From Bacillus sp. X1(2014) (lineage in GTDB: Bacteria; Bacillota; Bacilli; Bacillales_B; DSM-18226), in NCBI RefSeq assembly GCF_007678255.1, contig NZ_VEED01000011.1, positions 1 to 64,000 of the forward strand: a stretch of DNA of 64,000 bases, written 5' to 3'. The translations under genes were made by a program, and so were the position numbers. Within the stretch, counting starts at the first letter, position 1. Every line of letters begins with the position of its first letter. Below, one piece after another: positions 40,705-51,636 of this stretch. The notes below the pieces were generated by a model that made no database searches, was not told the origin of the DNA, and worked only from the letters and a program-made list of their open reading frames with translations.

Positions 40705-41688
40705 TTACGTTTCATAACGCTTTTTGGTTTCAACTAAAAGCAAATTATATAATATTTTTGCCACTTTTTTCGGGTCATGACGTAATGCGCCATTTTCTTG
40801 ATAGGCAATATCGGCATGAACCACTTCAAGCCCTAATTCAAACAGGCGCGGCAAATCGTAAACAACAGGATCGGCCAACTCTTCATTATAACGGAGCTGG
40901 ATGTCCTGTGGAATTTCTTCATTGTTCACAAGGATGGTATTGATAAACGCACAGCTCATATGATCATACAAGGCCTTTACATGGTCGCTTGCTGAAAAAC
41001 CATGTGTTTCCCCCGCCTGGGTCATTAAATTACAGATATAAACCTTTTTGGCGTGAGAACGGCACAGCTCATCCCCGATTTTTGGAACCAGCAAATTAGG
41101 CAGTATGCTCGTATATAAACTCCCTGGCCCAATGATAATTAAATCGGCTTGACGAATCGCTTGAATGGTCTCTGGTAAAGGACGAATATTCTCCGGCGTC
41201 ATAAATACCTTTTTAATTCTTTTACCTGAATAGGGAATTTTCGATTCCCCTGAGACAATCGTTCCGTCTTCCATCTCAGCATGGAGGACAACACTTTGAT
41301 TGGCTGCAGGCAGGACTTTGCCGTGAACATTTAAAATTTTACTCATTTCCTGAATGGCATGAACAAAATTACCCGTAATTGATGTCATCGCCGCTAGGAT
41401 TAAATTACCAAGCGAATGTCCGGAAAGTTCATTCGATGTTTTAAATCGATGTTGAAACATTTCCTCTACGAGCGGTTCCACATCCGATAATGATGCTAAC
41501 ACATTGCGGATGTCGCCAGGAGGAGGAATATGCAAGTCCTCACGCAAACGTCCTGAGCTGCCGCCGTCATCTGCGACAGTCACAATGGCGGTAATATCGA
41601 CAGGATACTGTTTTAATCCACGCAATAAAACTGGCAATCCTGTTCCTCCGCCAATGACGACAATTCGTGGCTGTCCGTAAATGCTCAT
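40705..41688 (-). CDS. yvcK: Gluconeogenesis factor YvcK (CofD-like)
   Basis: Binds UDP-sugars and is required for morphology and growth on gluconeogenic carbon sources. The 327-residue protein opens with [19 protein letters not shown], then [16 protein letters not shown], the CofD-like nucleotide-binding pattern, and has [19 protein letters not shown] in the middle. The ATG overlaps the rapZ stop by 4 bp (ATGA), so the two are translationally coupled. Confidence 0.95.
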   Translation of the reverse strand: MSIYGQPRIVVIGGGTGLPVLLRGLKQYPVDITAIVTVADDGGSSGRLREDLHIPPPGDIRNVLASLSDVEPLVEEMFQHRFKTSNELSGHSLGNLILAAMTSITGNFVHAIQEMSKILNVHGKVLPAANQSVVLHAEMEDGTIVSGESKIPYSGKRIKKVFMTPENIRPLPETIQAIRQADLIIIGPGSLYTSILPNLLVPKIGDELCRSHAKKVYICNLMTQAGETHGFSASDHVKALYDHMSCAFINTILVNNEEIPQDIQLRYNEELADPVVYDLPRLFELGLEVVHADIAYQENGALRHDPKKVAKILYNLLLVETKKRYET

Positions 41689-42578
41689 GTAGTTTTTTCC
41701 TTTCTCCTCTCAATGTCACGATGAGAAATACATGTCTTGTAGTCCTTTTTGAAAAATTCACCAAGATACTCAGCTAGTGTTACCGAACGATGCTGACCAC
41801 CTGTACAGCCAATTGCAATGACTAGCTGCGCTTTCCCTTCCCGCTTATAATGCGGAAGCATGAAGGAGAGCAGGTCGGTTACTTTTTCTAAGAACTTATG
41901 CGTCTCATTCCATTTTAATACATAGCCGGAGACATCTTCATCTAACCCCGTTTTAGGTCTCATATGCTCGATATAATGGGGATTAGGCAAGAAGCGCACA
42001 TCAAACACTAGATCCGCATCAATGGGAATTCCATACTTAAAGCCGAATGACATGACATTGACAGTGAAGATTGATTGTTTATTCGCGGTAAATTCCGTTA
42101 ATATTTTCTCACGAAGTTCCCTCGGTTTCATCTGGGAAGTATTGTAAATCACCTGAGCCCTGCCTTTTAGTTCTTCAAGAAGCTCGCGCTCAAGCGTGAT
42201 TCCTTCTAACGGCAGACCTGTCTGTGCGAGTGGATGTGACCGCCTTGTTTCCTTATATCTGCGCACTAATGTGGAATCATCTGCATCTAAAAATAAGATC
42301 CTCGGAGCTACCCAGGATGTTTCTGCCAGCTCATCTAATGCTTTAAAGAGATGATCAAAGAATTCTCTGCCCCGCAGGTCCATCACGAGAGCAACTTTAT
42401 TCATCTTATTCCCGGATTCCTTCATAAGTTCGAGGAATTTTGGAAGCAGCGTTGGAGGCAAATTATCAACACAGAAGAAGCCTAGGTCTTCAAAACTTTG
42501 AATAGCTACAGTTTTTCCTGCACCAGACATCCCTGTAATAATGACCATTTGTATGTCATTTACTGCACCGGTACTCAT
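41685..42578 (-). CDS. rapZ: RNase adapter/nucleotide-binding protein RapZ (YvcJ)
   Basis: P-loop protein hydrolysing NTPs; in Bacillus it is linked to competence, in E. coli RapZ controls small-RNA decay. Walker A is GMSGAGKT (about 16-23), Walker B-like [13 protein letters not shown], and the C-terminal domain has [13 protein letters not shown]. 297 residues, typical length. Third in yvcI-rapZ-yvcK, 20 bp after yvcI. Confidence 0.95.
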   Translation of the reverse strand: MSTGAVNDIQMVIITGMSGAGKTVAIQSFEDLGFFCVDNLPPTLLPKFLELMKESGNKMNKVALVMDLRGREFFDHLFKALDELAETSWVAPRILFLDADDSTLVRRYKETRRSHPLAQTGLPLEGITLERELLEELKGRAQVIYNTSQMKPRELREKILTEFTANKQSIFTVNVMSFGFKYGIPIDADLVFDVRFLPNPHYIEHMRPKTGLDEDVSGYVLKWNETHKFLEKVTDLLSFMLPHYKREGKAQLVIAIGCTGGQHRSVTLAEYLGEFFKKDYKTCISHRDIERRKEKTT

Positions 42579-42597
42579 GATTTATTCCCCCTATAAA

Positions 42598-43056
42598 TTA
42601 GCTTGGATCTAATCGGTAACTGATTAGTTGAAAGTCTTTTGTATAAGTAAAAGTACCGTAAATAATACCTTTTCCATGAATCATATAATCAAGAATATGA
42701 TAATCACCAGCAGCCATTGGCAAATTTTTCAATTGGTCAATCATTTGCCATTCCAACTTCCCTTCCTCAGATTCGTCTAAGTCGACTCCATCCGAATCAG
42801 TTGCTACAAATGTAAACATCATCCATTCTGAAAGCAGCTGGTCATTTTCTTTCATAATCATTGTAAAAATCCCTTTTAATTGCGGATTTTTTAAATAGAT
42901 TCCCGTTTCCTCACGGTATTCCCTAATACAGGAATCCCGCACAGATTCGCCTGGCTCCATTTTCCCGCCAGGAGCCACCCACCAGCCGCGGCGTGGTTTT
43001 TGCAGCAGCAATATTTTTTCGTCTCTAATCAATACACAATTGGTGACTCGTTGCAC
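42598..43056 (-). CDS. yvcI: NUDIX hydrolase YvcI
   Basis: Predicted nucleoside-diphosphate-linked hydrolase, MutT/8-oxo-dGTPase-like. The Nudix box is GGKMEPGESVRDSCIREYREETG, read as G-x5-E-x7-REYREE-x-G with the full set of acidic residues. Start chosen at the GTG encoding MQRVTNCV because AGAGGGTG is 6 nt upstream; another in-frame GTG three codons earlier has no spacing. About 152 residues. First gene of the unit leading to crh; its promoter is flanked by a 15-bp inverted repeat. Confidence 0.9.
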   Translation of the reverse strand: MQRVTNCVLIRDEKILLLQKPRRGWWVAPGGKMEPGESVRDSCIREYREETGIYLKNPQLKGIFTMIMKENDQLLSEWMMFTFVATDSDGVDLDESEEGKLEWQMIDQLKNLPMAAGDYHILDYMIHGKGIIYGTFTYTKDFQLISYRLDPS

Positions 43057-43162
43057 AGCATTCACCCTCTTTTACACAGCATCTGCCATTTAACAACTCT
43101 CCCTTGAAGCTTGGTCTTTTTTTATACAAGCTCTCTAGAGACATGGCTATATTTCCTACTAT

Positions 43163-43225
43163 AACTTTGAATTCATTCTTATCATTATACTATTTTTAGG
43201 ATACAGTCACAATGAATTCAAAGTT
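43163..43225 (-). promoter_or_regulatory. yvcI promoter flanked by a 15-bp inverted repeat
   Basis: On the minus strand TTGTGA (43207-43212), 17 nt, TATAAT (43184-43189). The arms AACTTTGAATTCATT (43211-43225) and AATGAATTCAAAGTT (43163-43177) are perfectly inverse; one touches the -35, the other begins about at the transcription start. This resembles a pair of repressor sites around a promoter. The rest of the 387-bp gap (43057-43443) shows only the trxB terminator. Confidence 0.65.
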
Positions 43226-43285
43226 GATATTTCTGTTAATTATTTGTGCTTTGGAAAAATATAGAGGGATGAGCAGGTCTAGCTC

Positions 43286-43315
43286 AAAAAAATAGCACAG
43301 GCTACGGGCCTGTGC
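43286..43315 (-). terminator. Terminator after trxB
   Basis: GCACAGGC-CCGTA-GCCTGTGC hairpin followed by TATTTTTTTG on the minus strand. Confidence 0.85.
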
Positions 43316-43443
43316 ATGAAAGAAATATATTTTTAAAGGGGGTCAATTACTGTTTCTATCATACCGTAACTTTATTGCACTATTGTTACAGAAGAATTAA
43401 AACAGAGTTACGTTTTTGTAAATCCCCACTGCAATATTTCTTT

Positions 43444-44455
<1,012 letters not shown>

Positions 44456-44458
<3 letters not shown>

Positions 44459-44484
44459 ATAACAAATGTTTTATCGTCCACCAA
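44456..44484 (-). promoter_or_regulatory. Probable trxB promoter overlapping the terminator
   Basis: TTGGTG (44479-44484), 17 nt, TATATA (44456-44461) on the minus strand. The -10 overlaps the first bases of the terminator stem, and transcription would start inside that arm. Control by Spx is known for trxB in B. subtilis but no specific site was assigned. Confidence 0.5.
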
Positions 44485-44489
44485 TATGC

Positions 44490-45983
44490 TTAATTCAAAT
44501 AGTTATTTACAATTTTCACATATTTACCAATGGTTGCGGAGGATATTCCATACCGATCGGCTACCTCTTGCTGGGAAACCTTTTCACTACGCAGTTTGTG
44601 CCAAATATACTCGACGGCGCCCGCCCAGGCACGTTTATTTTTCAATTGGAGCCTGTCTTTGGAAACCTCGACAAACACAGAAAACCACATCAAATATAAA
44701 CCGGACTCTATGGTGCCAATTGGTTGAAAGGTTTCATAAAAGAGTTCGGCAACTTCCTGTGCATCGGACGTCTCAGAAGGTCTTCCCGAACGAATCAATG
44801 AAATATATTCCTTTTCCAAGGGCGTGAATTTTTGATTTTGAATCAGCCGTTTGGAGGTGATGATTTCCTCTTTTTTACTCGAAACAGTCGTGAGAAAAAG
44901 GGCAAATAAGCGCTCCTCTACATAGTCGCTGTCCAGTTTTTGAAAAATTGAACCGGAAAGGTCTTCAAAACCGTTAGCAGGTGCATTTTCCTTGTTCCAT
45001 GGTTCGGAGCCTTCTTTATCAGGATTAAGATCCAGAACTTTTTTCCAAATATTTCTCGCAAACGTTTCATTGCCTGTGAAATAGGCAGAATAGGAAAGCC
45101 AATAGTAAAACGGACTATCACCATCAAAGCCGTGCTTATATAGTTTTTTCAGCCATAAATAGGCTAGGTCATATTCTCCTACTAAAGCAAATGATGCCCC
45201 AAGTTTGAATTGCTGTTCACTTAGCAGCGGTTGAATTTTCTTTAAGATGTCAATCATCCCGGCAACATCTCTCTCCTGGCCCTGATAATAGGCAAATACA
45301 AGCCTGTTACATAGGGCATGAAGATTACCCGGATTTCGCTCTAATACCTCATCTAAAATGGATTCCGCCTTTTTTGCCTTTCCTAAATAAAAATAGGCGA
45401 GCGCTAAGTTGTTATACGCAGACCAGTACTCTGGATAATCCTTGACTACATCTTTTAACAGTTCAATTGCTTTTGGAAAGTATCCTGACTCAAGCAGGTC
45501 ACGAGCCTGTTCTTGTTTAACGATAAGGTCATCCTGCTGATACAGATCATCCTCAAGATCTTCTGCTTCCAATGTAAGTACATCTAGTAAATCCTCAGTG
45601 TCCTCGCTAAAGTCACCATCTGGGTCTAGCTGTAAATACAGTTTGGCGTGGTGATACGCATCTTTAAAAAATCCCATATGGGCATAATTATTGGCCAAAA
45701 AGTAATGGCATTCCACCATTTCTTGATCTAGTTCTTCAAGGATGAGGTGCAAGAGCCGGTTGGAATGTTCAAACTCGCCAAGTTCTGTTGACACAATCGC
45801 CAACTGGCATATAATCATCGGTTCACCCGGTTCAAGCTGCATCGCTCGCCCAAGATATTTTTTTGCCTTTATAAAATCACGGCGATGGTATGCCTTTAAA
45901 CCCTTCGTGAAATAATATTCCCCCGTAGGAACAAATGTAAGTAATTTTCCCATATGCTTTCTTGCTTTCGCGTCTTTACCCAT
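44490..45983 (-). CDS. Tetratricopeptide-repeat protein with C-terminal helix-turn-helix (YvcD-like)
   Basis: Cytosolic TPR protein of 497 residues. TPR units are visible at about 20-55 (AYHRRDFIKAKKYLGRAMQL), 55-125 and 165-235 (WSAYNNLALAYFYLGKAKKA). An acidic stretch (about 125-150) interrupts the repeats. The C-terminus has a short helix-turn-helix-like segment (SQQEVADRYGISSATIGKYV). Start at MGKDAK after GGAGG; the longer frame to 46025 has no ribosome site. It occupies the place of B. subtilis yvcD between the his operon and trxB. No defined function; protein-protein interaction is likely. Confidence 0.85.
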   Translation of the reverse strand: MGKDAKARKHMGKLLTFVPTGEYYFTKGLKAYHRRDFIKAKKYLGRAMQLEPGEPMIICQLAIVSTELGEFEHSNRLLHLILEELDQEMVECHYFLANNYAHMGFFKDAYHHAKLYLQLDPDGDFSEDTEDLLDVLTLEAEDLEDDLYQQDDLIVKQEQARDLLESGYFPKAIELLKDVVKDYPEYWSAYNNLALAYFYLGKAKKAESILDEVLERNPGNLHALCNRLVFAYYQGQERDVAGMIDILKKIQPLLSEQQFKLGASFALVGEYDLAYLWLKKLYKHGFDGDSPFYYWLSYSAYFTGNETFARNIWKKVLDLNPDKEGSEPWNKENAPANGFEDLSGSIFQKLDSDYVEERLFALFLTTVSSKKEEIITSKRLIQNQKFTPLEKEYISLIRSGRPSETSDAQEVAELFYETFQPIGTIESGLYLMWFSVFVEVSKDRLQLKNKRAWAGAVEYIWHKLRSEKVSQQEVADRYGISSATIGKYVKIVNNYLN

Positions 45984-46112
45984 GAAGTCCTCCACATTTT
46001 TAACATAACTAATGTAGTATACCACACTAAGGAGTTGTTCGAGAAGGGCTAGTATTGGGGGGAATTTCGGTTTGGTTATGGGAGATATGGTGAAATGGAA
46101 GGATCTTTACAA

Positions 46113-46230
46113 TTTTTGTTGAATTAATCTTACTTTTGTAAAATTGTTGGTGCGTTTTGTAAAATAAGTTCTCAGTTTTGTATAAATACAGCCTGTTTTG
46201 TAAAATTTGCCCTTAATTTTGTATAATTCT
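46113..46230 (+). repeat. 21-bp phased array of TTTTGTA boxes
   Basis: TTTTGTAWAA recurs at 46134, 46155, 46176, 46196 and 46217 (steps 21, 21, 20, 21), with a degenerate copy at about 46114. Intervening bases vary. The layout copies the CGCC-box arrays but the box is different. It fills most of the gap between the TPR gene start and hisIE. Confidence 0.75.
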
Positions 46231-46249
46231 CTTTGCAATGTAGTTCCAA

Positions 46250-46279
46250 ATAAATAAAACCGGTCGATTTACGACCGGT
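46250..46279 (-). terminator. Terminator of the his operon, overlapping the hisIE stop codon
   Basis: ACCGGTCG-TAAAT-CGACCGGT hairpin followed by TTTATTTATTTG on the minus strand; the stop codon TAA lies in the loop and the last three codons form the stem. Confidence 0.8.
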
Positions 46280-46886
46280 CTTTGTGTCTTTCTTCTAATG
46301 TTTTGAGTACTTCATTGAATGGAAGGCCTTGTTCTACCAGCAATACCTGCAAGTGATAAAGCAAATCAGCTGCTTCCCAACGCAGTTCCTCAGCATCGCG
46401 GTTCTTCGCCGCAATAATTACTTCGGCTGCTTCTTCCCCGACTTTTTTCAAAATCTTATCGACGCCTTTTTCAAACAGATAGGTAGTGTAAGCCCCTTCT
46501 GGACGCTCCCGTTCGCGGTCAACGATGACTTTTTCAAGCGATTGTAAGATTTGATAATCTGCCAGACTTGAAGTCCCCGTATAGCCCCTTTCAGAAAAAC
46601 AACTAACCGCACCAGTATGGCAAGCAGGTCCTTTCGGATATACAAGGACTAATAATGCATCTTGGTCACAGTCATAATTCATGCTGACAACTGTCTGTGT
46701 ATTACCGCTAGTTGCACCTTTATGCCATAATTCCTTGCGTGAACGGCTGTAGAACCATGTTTCGCCCGTTTCAATGGTTTTGGCGAGCGATTCCTCATTC
46801 ATATAAGCGAGCGTTAATACTTCTTTTGTTCCAGCATCTTGAATAATGGCTGGCACTAACCCTTTTTCATCAAATCGTACATTCAT
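46269..46886 (-). CDS. hisI: Bifunctional phosphoribosyl-AMP cyclohydrolase / phosphoribosyl-ATP pyrophosphatase
   Basis: Steps 2 and 3 of histidine synthesis in one chain. HisI domain (about 1-105) with the zinc/metal motifs [10 protein letters not shown] and ACHTG...CF; HisE domain (about 110-205) with the helical motif [15 protein letters not shown] and [13 protein letters not shown]. 205 residues, standard for the fusion. ATG overlaps the hisF stop by 4 bp. Last gene of the operon. Confidence 0.97.
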   Translation of the reverse strand: MNVRFDEKGLVPAIIQDAGTKEVLTLAYMNEESLAKTIETGETWFYSRSRKELWHKGATSGNTQTVVSMNYDCDQDALLVLVYPKGPACHTGAVSCFSERGYTGTSSLADYQILQSLEKVIVDRERERPEGAYTTYLFEKGVDKILKKVGEEAAEVIIAAKNRDAEELRWEAADLLYHLQVLLVEQGLPFNEVLKTLEERHKDRS

Positions 46887-47644
46887 CGAACCGTCACTCC
46901 TTTTTCCCGTAAATAGCTCTTTACTTCATGAACGGATGTCTCTTTATAGTGAAAGATGGACGCAGCTAGCGCCGCATCTGCTTTTCCGGCTAAGAACGCT
47001 TCCTCGAAATGTTCCGAATTCCCGGCCCCGCCCGAAGCAATGACAGGAATGGTTACAGCTTCGCTTACAGCCTTTGTGAGCTCCAGATCGAATCCATTCT
47101 TCTCACCGTCACTATCCATGCTCGTTAGCAAAATTTCACCCGCACCCAAACGGTCAGCTTCTCTAGCCCACTCAACAACTAATTTGTCTGTCGGTGTTCT
47201 GCCGCCGTGCGTGAATACCCGCCATGTCCCAACTTCTTCATCATACTTCGCATCAATCGCGACAACAATGCATTGCGAACCAAAGTAGCTGGCACCTTCC
47301 TTAATCAGTTCTGGGTTAAGGACCGCCGCCGTGTTCAGCGACACTTTATCCGCGCCGGCACGGAGGATTCTTTTCATATCTTCCAACGCATTAATGCCCC
47401 CGCCTACCGTAAACGGAATTGCCAACTCAGAGGCGACGGCCTTTACGACTTCAACCATTGTTTTTCGGCCTTCCACAGAGGCGGAGATATCTAGAAAAAC
47501 AAGCTCATCCGCTCCCTGCTCATCGTAAAAGCGTGCAAGTTCAACAGGATCGCCGGCATCGCGCAGTTGCACAAATTGGATTCCTTTGACTACTCGGCCA
47601 TCTTTTACATCTAGGCATGGGATGATTCTTTTTGTTAGAGTCAT
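46883..47644 (-). CDS. hisF: Imidazole glycerol phosphate synthase, cyclase subunit
   Basis: TIM-barrel subunit that uses ammonia from HisH to make imidazole glycerol phosphate and AICAR. The 253 residues show [16 protein letters not shown] with the catalytic Asp, [35 protein letters not shown] with the second catalytic Asp, and [11 protein letters not shown]. Overlaps hisA by 4 bp and hisI by 4 bp. Confidence 0.98.
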   Translation of the reverse strand: MTLTKRIIPCLDVKDGRVVKGIQFVQLRDAGDPVELARFYDEQGADELVFLDISASVEGRKTMVEVVKAVASELAIPFTVGGGINALEDMKRILRAGADKVSLNTAAVLNPELIKEGASYFGSQCIVVAIDAKYDEEVGTWRVFTHGGRTPTDKLVVEWAREADRLGAGEILLTSMDSDGEKNGFDLELTKAVSEAVTIPVIASGGAGNSEHFEEAFLAGKADAALAASIFHYKETSVHEVKSYLREKGVTVR

Positions 47645-48366
47645 CGGGAGACCCCCACTTTCAGGGCTTCTTTTAACGTGAAGCGGTTTTCATAAAGGGC
47701 TTTGCCGACGATAGCTCCTTGAATCCCTTGGGATGCAATGGCTTGTAAGTCTGCTAAACTGCTCACCCCGCCGGAGGCAATCACATTTTTCCCCGTCACT
47801 TCGGCCATTTCACAAACAGCGGCAATATTAGGACCGGCTAGTGTTCCATCCGTAGCAATATCGGTAAAAATAAACGTCTCCGCGCCAGCTTCAGCAAAGC
47901 GCTTGCCGAGTTCGACAGCCTTTAGTTCTGAAGTATCCAGCCATCCGTGTGTCGCCACATAGCCGTTTTTGGCATCAATGCCGACCGCAATTTTCCCGCC
48001 GTATTTTTTGATCATATCGATAGCAAATTCGGGGTTAGAAACTGCAATACTTCCTATAATAACGCGGTTTACACCATTCTCGAGATAGTGGATAATATCC
48101 TCCTCCGAACGAATGCCGCCGCCTATCTGAATGTTTACATTTAACTTCTGCGCTGCTTCAATCACAAACCGGTTATTCACTCGCTTGCCATCCTTTGCCC
48201 CGTCAAGGTCCACCATGTGAATCCACTCGGAACCATCTGCGGCAAAACTTTTGGCCATATCAAATGGCGAGTCACCATAAATGGTTTCTTGATCGTAGTC
48301 CCCTTGGAGTAGTCGGACGCACTTGCCGCCGCGCATATCAATTGCTGGATAAATCGTTAAACTCAT
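47641..48366 (-). CDS. hisA: ProFAR isomerase
   Basis: Isomerises ProFAR to PRFAR. Half-barrel relatives with His[20 protein letters not shown] with the catalytic Asp near the N-terminus, [26 protein letters not shown] with the second Asp, and [12 protein letters not shown]. 241 residues. Overlaps hisH and hisF by 4 bp at each side. Confidence 0.98.
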   Translation of the reverse strand: MSLTIYPAIDMRGGKCVRLLQGDYDQETIYGDSPFDMAKSFAADGSEWIHMVDLDGAKDGKRVNNRFVIEAAQKLNVNIQIGGGIRSEEDIIHYLENGVNRVIIGSIAVSNPEFAIDMIKKYGGKIAVGIDAKNGYVATHGWLDTSELKAVELGKRFAEAGAETFIFTDIATDGTLAGPNIAAVCEMAEVTGKNVIASGGVSSLADLQAIASQGIQGAIVGKALYENRFTLKEALKVGVSR

Positions 48367-48989
48367 CGGATTGCCTTCCTTTCCTCCACCATTTGTAGAA
48401 AATTAGCGAGAAGGGCCATGCCTAGCTTGCTGCTTTTTTCAGGGTGAAATTGCATCCCAAATATATTATCTCTGCCCACAACCGCAGAAACTTGCTCGTT
48501 ATAATTCGCTTTCGCCAGTAACACGTCCGAGTTTTCCGCATCAACAAAATAGGAATGGACGAAATAAACGTAATCCTCTTCTAAGTTTTTTAATAGAGGG
48601 GATTCTTGGACAAATTCAAGCCGATTCCAGCCCATGTGCGGAACTTTATAGGTCTGTCCTTCTGTGGTTTTTCCCGGAAAACGATAGACACTGCCTGGCA
48701 ACAATCCTAACCCTTCCGTCGGTCCATTTTCTTCACTTCGTTCAAACAGAAGCTGCATTCCTAGGCAAATGCCAAGAAGCGGTTTACCTGATGATGCGAA
48801 TTCCTTAATCGTCTCAACTGGCAAACGCTCCATCGCATCCCGAAAAGAGCCCACACCTGGAAGAAGTAAGGCATCCGCGGCCAACAGCTCACCCTTATCA
48901 GCCGAAATAAAATACTCAGCACCGAGCCGCTCCAACGCCTTGCTAACACTAAACAGATTACCCATTCCATAGTCAACAATGCCAATCAT
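48363..48989 (-). CDS. hisH: Imidazole glycerol phosphate synthase, glutaminase subunit
   Basis: Class I glutamine amidotransferase supplying ammonia to HisF. Catalytic Cys in [11 protein letters not shown], His and Glu in MQFHPEKS; oxyanion-hole region [10 protein letters not shown]. 208 residues. AAAGGATG precedes the ATG. The 100-bp gap to hisB is the only large gap in the operon and is filled by dispersed palindromes. Confidence 0.97.
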   Translation of the reverse strand: MIGIVDYGMGNLFSVSKALERLGAEYFISADKGELLAADALLLPGVGSFRDAMERLPVETIKEFASSGKPLLGICLGMQLLFERSEENGPTEGLGLLPGSVYRFPGKTTEGQTYKVPHMGWNRLEFVQESPLLKNLEEDYVYFVHSYFVDAENSDVLLAKANYNEQVSAVVGRDNIFGMQFHPEKSSKLGMALLANFLQMVEERKAIR

Positions 48990-49006
48990 CTATAACATCC
49001 TTTCAA

Positions 49007-49063
49007 GGTGCCTATCATGGTGCCTGACACCTTAGTTATGTTTTTCACATGGTGCCTGACACC
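49007..49063. repeat. Cluster of GGTGCCTGACACC palindromes inside the his operon
   Basis: Two exact copies (49019-49031 and 49051-49063) and a decayed one (49007-49020, GGTGCC...) between hisB and hisH. They are followed by four CACTA units (49064-49081). Being inside an operon, they are transcribed and could fold as small hairpins. Confidence 0.7.
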
Positions 49064-49089
49064 ACTACACTACACTACACTGATTTCTT

Positions 49090-49677
49090 CTAGAGCATTC
49101 CTTTAGTCGATGGCACGCCTTTGATGCGCGGATCGATGGTTGTTGCTTCGTCGAGGGCACGCCCGAGTGCTTTAAAGACGGCTTCGATCATATGGTGTGT
49201 ATTTTTTCCGTAATGGACGATGACATGAAGATTCATCCGGGCCTCGAGTGCTAGTTTCCATAAAAATTCATGAACCAGCTCGGTGTCAAATGTGCCCACT
49301 TTTTGTCCTGGGAACTCGGCACGCATTTCTAGATGTGGGCGATTACTAAGGTCAACAACAACCTGTGCTAACGCTTCATCCATCGGTACAAAGGCATTTC
49401 CATAGCGCTTAATACCGCGTTTGTCTCCCAATGCTTCGCGTAAGGCCTGTCCAAGACAAATACCAATGTCTTCTGTTGTATGGTGATCGTCGACTTCTGT
49501 ATCTCCGTTGGCATTCACTGTCAGGTTGAATTGTCCGTGCTTGGTGAACAAATCAAGCATATGGGTCATGAACGGTACACCCGTTTCTAAATTGGACTGA
49601 CCTTCCCCATCCACATCTAATGTTAATTGAATTTGTGTTTCATTCGTGTTCCGTTTAATACTTGCGATTCTTTCCAT
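49090..49677 (-). CDS. hisB: Imidazoleglycerol-phosphate dehydratase
   Basis: Mn-dependent dehydration of imidazole glycerol phosphate. Metal-binding motifs [11 protein letters not shown] and the C-terminal [21 protein letters not shown] with its His residues; 195 residues, monofunctional (no phosphatase domain). AGGGGG precedes the ATG. Confidence 0.98.
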   Translation of the reverse strand: MERIASIKRNTNETQIQLTLDVDGEGQSNLETGVPFMTHMLDLFTKHGQFNLTVNANGDTEVDDHHTTEDIGICLGQALREALGDKRGIKRYGNAFVPMDEALAQVVVDLSNRPHLEMRAEFPGQKVGTFDTELVHEFLWKLALEARMNLHVIVHYGKNTHHMIEAVFKALGRALDEATTIDPRIKGVPSTKGML

Positions 49678-49715
49678 GAAATGGGACCCCCTATTTATTG
49701 TGCAGTACGATAATT

Positions 49716-50996
49716 TTATAACTTTCCGTCGTTTTTCAATCGGAATTCAACAGCCCGTGCGTGAGCCTCAAGCCCTTCCTTCCGGGCAAATTCAGCAATT
49801 TTAGCCCCATTCTCTACCATTGCCTTTTGGCTGTAGATGATCACGCTGGACTTTTTCTGGAAATCATCGACATTCAACGGGCTAGAGAAGCGGGCTGTCC
49901 CGTTGGTCGGAAGAACATGATTAGGACCAGCGAAATAGTCCCCAACCGGCTCCGAGCTATAACGGCCGATAAAAATGGCTCCTGCGTGTCGGATTTTCCC
50001 AAGCAGTTCGATCGCATTTTCTGTGATGATTTCTAAATGTTCGGGTGCTAATTGGTTGACGGTTTCGATGGCTTCTTCAATCGTATCGGTTATGTAAATA
50101 GCACCATAATCCGCAATTGAGCGGGAAGCGATGTCTTTTCGTGGCAGCAGCTCGAGCTGCTTTTCCACTTCCATGCTGACTTCCTCTGCCAGGACACTTG
50201 AAGGTGTAACCAAGACACTGCATGCCCGCGGATCATGCTCGGCCTGTGATAGCAGGTCTGCCGCAACCTCGTCCGCTCTTGCTGTTTCATCTGCCAAAAT
50301 GGCAATTTCACTTGGGCCGGCAATCATATCAATGTCAACATCCCCGAAAACCTCACGTTTTGCCAATGCCACATATATATTTCCGGGGCCGGTAATTTTA
50401 TCCACAGAGTTAATTGATTCGGTTCCATAGGCAAGGGCAGCAATCGCTTGGGCTCCTCCCACCTTATAAATTTCTTCAACGCCCGCTTCCTTGGCTGCAA
50501 CAAGTACTGCAGCAGGTAATTGGCCTTGGTCGTCTGGCGGCGACACCATCACGATTCGCTTCACACCAGCTACTTTCGCTGGAAGGACGTTCATAAGAAC
50601 GGAGGAAGGATACGCTGCTGTTCCGCCTGGCACATATACCCCGACCGAATCAAGCGGCGTAATTTTTTGGCCTAGGACGGTACCATTTTCCTCCGTTGTC
50701 ATCCATGAAGGCCGGAGCTGCTTTTCATGAAACGAGCGGATATTATCCGAAGCTTCTCGGACAATCGAGAGAAAACGCTCATCTATCTGCGCGTAGGCTT
50801 CCTCTATTTCTTTCTCAGTAACGGAAAAAGAAGATAAGTGCACACGGTCGAATTTCTCGGTATATTCCCGCAACGCTTCATCACCAAGCGTGCGAATCGC
50901 TGAGATAATTTCTTTGACTACGGTTACCTGCTCGGAGGTACCGGACTCGATCGAACGCTTTAATGAAACGAGGTCATCTACTTTTACTATTTTCAT
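49716..50996 (-). CDS. hisD: Histidinol dehydrogenase
   Basis: Two-step NAD-dependent oxidation of histidinol to histidine. Full length at 426 residues with [49 protein letters not shown], the metal-site Gln/His in [10 protein letters not shown] and PEHLEI, and [19 protein letters not shown]. Its ATG is 1 bp after the hisG stop. Confidence 0.98.
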   Translation of the reverse strand: MKIVKVDDLVSLKRSIESGTSEQVTVVKEIISAIRTLGDEALREYTEKFDRVHLSSFSVTEKEIEEAYAQIDERFLSIVREASDNIRSFHEKQLRPSWMTTEENGTVLGQKITPLDSVGVYVPGGTAAYPSSVLMNVLPAKVAGVKRIVMVSPPDDQGQLPAAVLVAAKEAGVEEIYKVGGAQAIAALAYGTESINSVDKITGPGNIYVALAKREVFGDVDIDMIAGPSEIAILADETARADEVAADLLSQAEHDPRACSVLVTPSSVLAEEVSMEVEKQLELLPRKDIASRSIADYGAIYITDTIEEAIETVNQLAPEHLEIITENAIELLGKIRHAGAIFIGRYSSEPVGDYFAGPNHVLPTNGTARFSSPLNVDDFQKKSSVIIYSQKAMVENGAKIAEFARKEGLEAHARAVEFRLKNDGKL

Positions 50997-50997
50997 T

Positions 50998-51636
50998 TTA
51001 ATCTTCCTCCAAAGAGACGACTTTACTAAGCCTTGTTACCAGTTCGTCAATCTTCGTGTCCTTGATGCGGTAACTAACAGGATTAACGATAAGGCGGGAT
51101 GTGACATCCACAATTCTCTCATATTCAACGAGACCATTTTCCCTCATCGTCCGGCCGGTGGAAACAATATCGACAATCCGGTCCGATAAACCAATGATTG
51201 GAGCTAGTTCGATCGAACCGTTTAATTTGATAATTTCCACCTGTTCTCCCTGCTCACGAAAATAGGCTTCAGCCACATTCGGGTATTTCGTTGCTACCCT
51301 TGGTGCCACATCATTCATTTTTGTTCCGGGAAGACCCGCCACTGCTAAATAGCAAGCACTTATTCTTAAATCGAGTAGCTCGTAAACATCACGCTCTTCC
51401 TCCAGCATGACATCCTTGCCTGCGATACCGATGTCGGCGACCCCATGCTCTACATAGGTAGGAACATCTGTCGGCTTTGCCAAAATAAAACGCAGACCCT
51501 CATTTTCAACCTCGATGATTAATTTACGTGAATCATCAAATTCGGGCGGAAGCTCGTAACCAGCTTTCCGAAGCAATTCAACCGCTTCTTCAAAAATACG
51601 CCCTTTCGGCATAGCAATTGTAAGTATATTATTCAT
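50998..51636 (-). CDS. hisG: ATP phosphoribosyltransferase, short form
   Basis: First committed step, joining ATP and PRPP. The 212-residue short form lacks the C-terminal regulatory domain and needs HisZ, which is encoded next to it. Visible: [32 protein letters not shown] and the PRPP loop with [14 protein letters not shown]. The start is the ATG of MNNILT after GGAGG; it overlaps the hisZ stop by 8 bp. Confidence 0.97.
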   Translation of the reverse strand: MNNILTIAMPKGRIFEEAVELLRKAGYELPPEFDDSRKLIIEVENEGLRFILAKPTDVPTYVEHGVADIGIAGKDVMLEEERDVYELLDLRISACYLAVAGLPGTKMNDVAPRVATKYPNVAEAYFREQGEQVEIIKLNGSIELAPIIGLSDRIVDIVSTGRTMRENGLVEYERIVDVTSRLIVNPVSYRIKDTKIDELVTRLSKVVSLEED

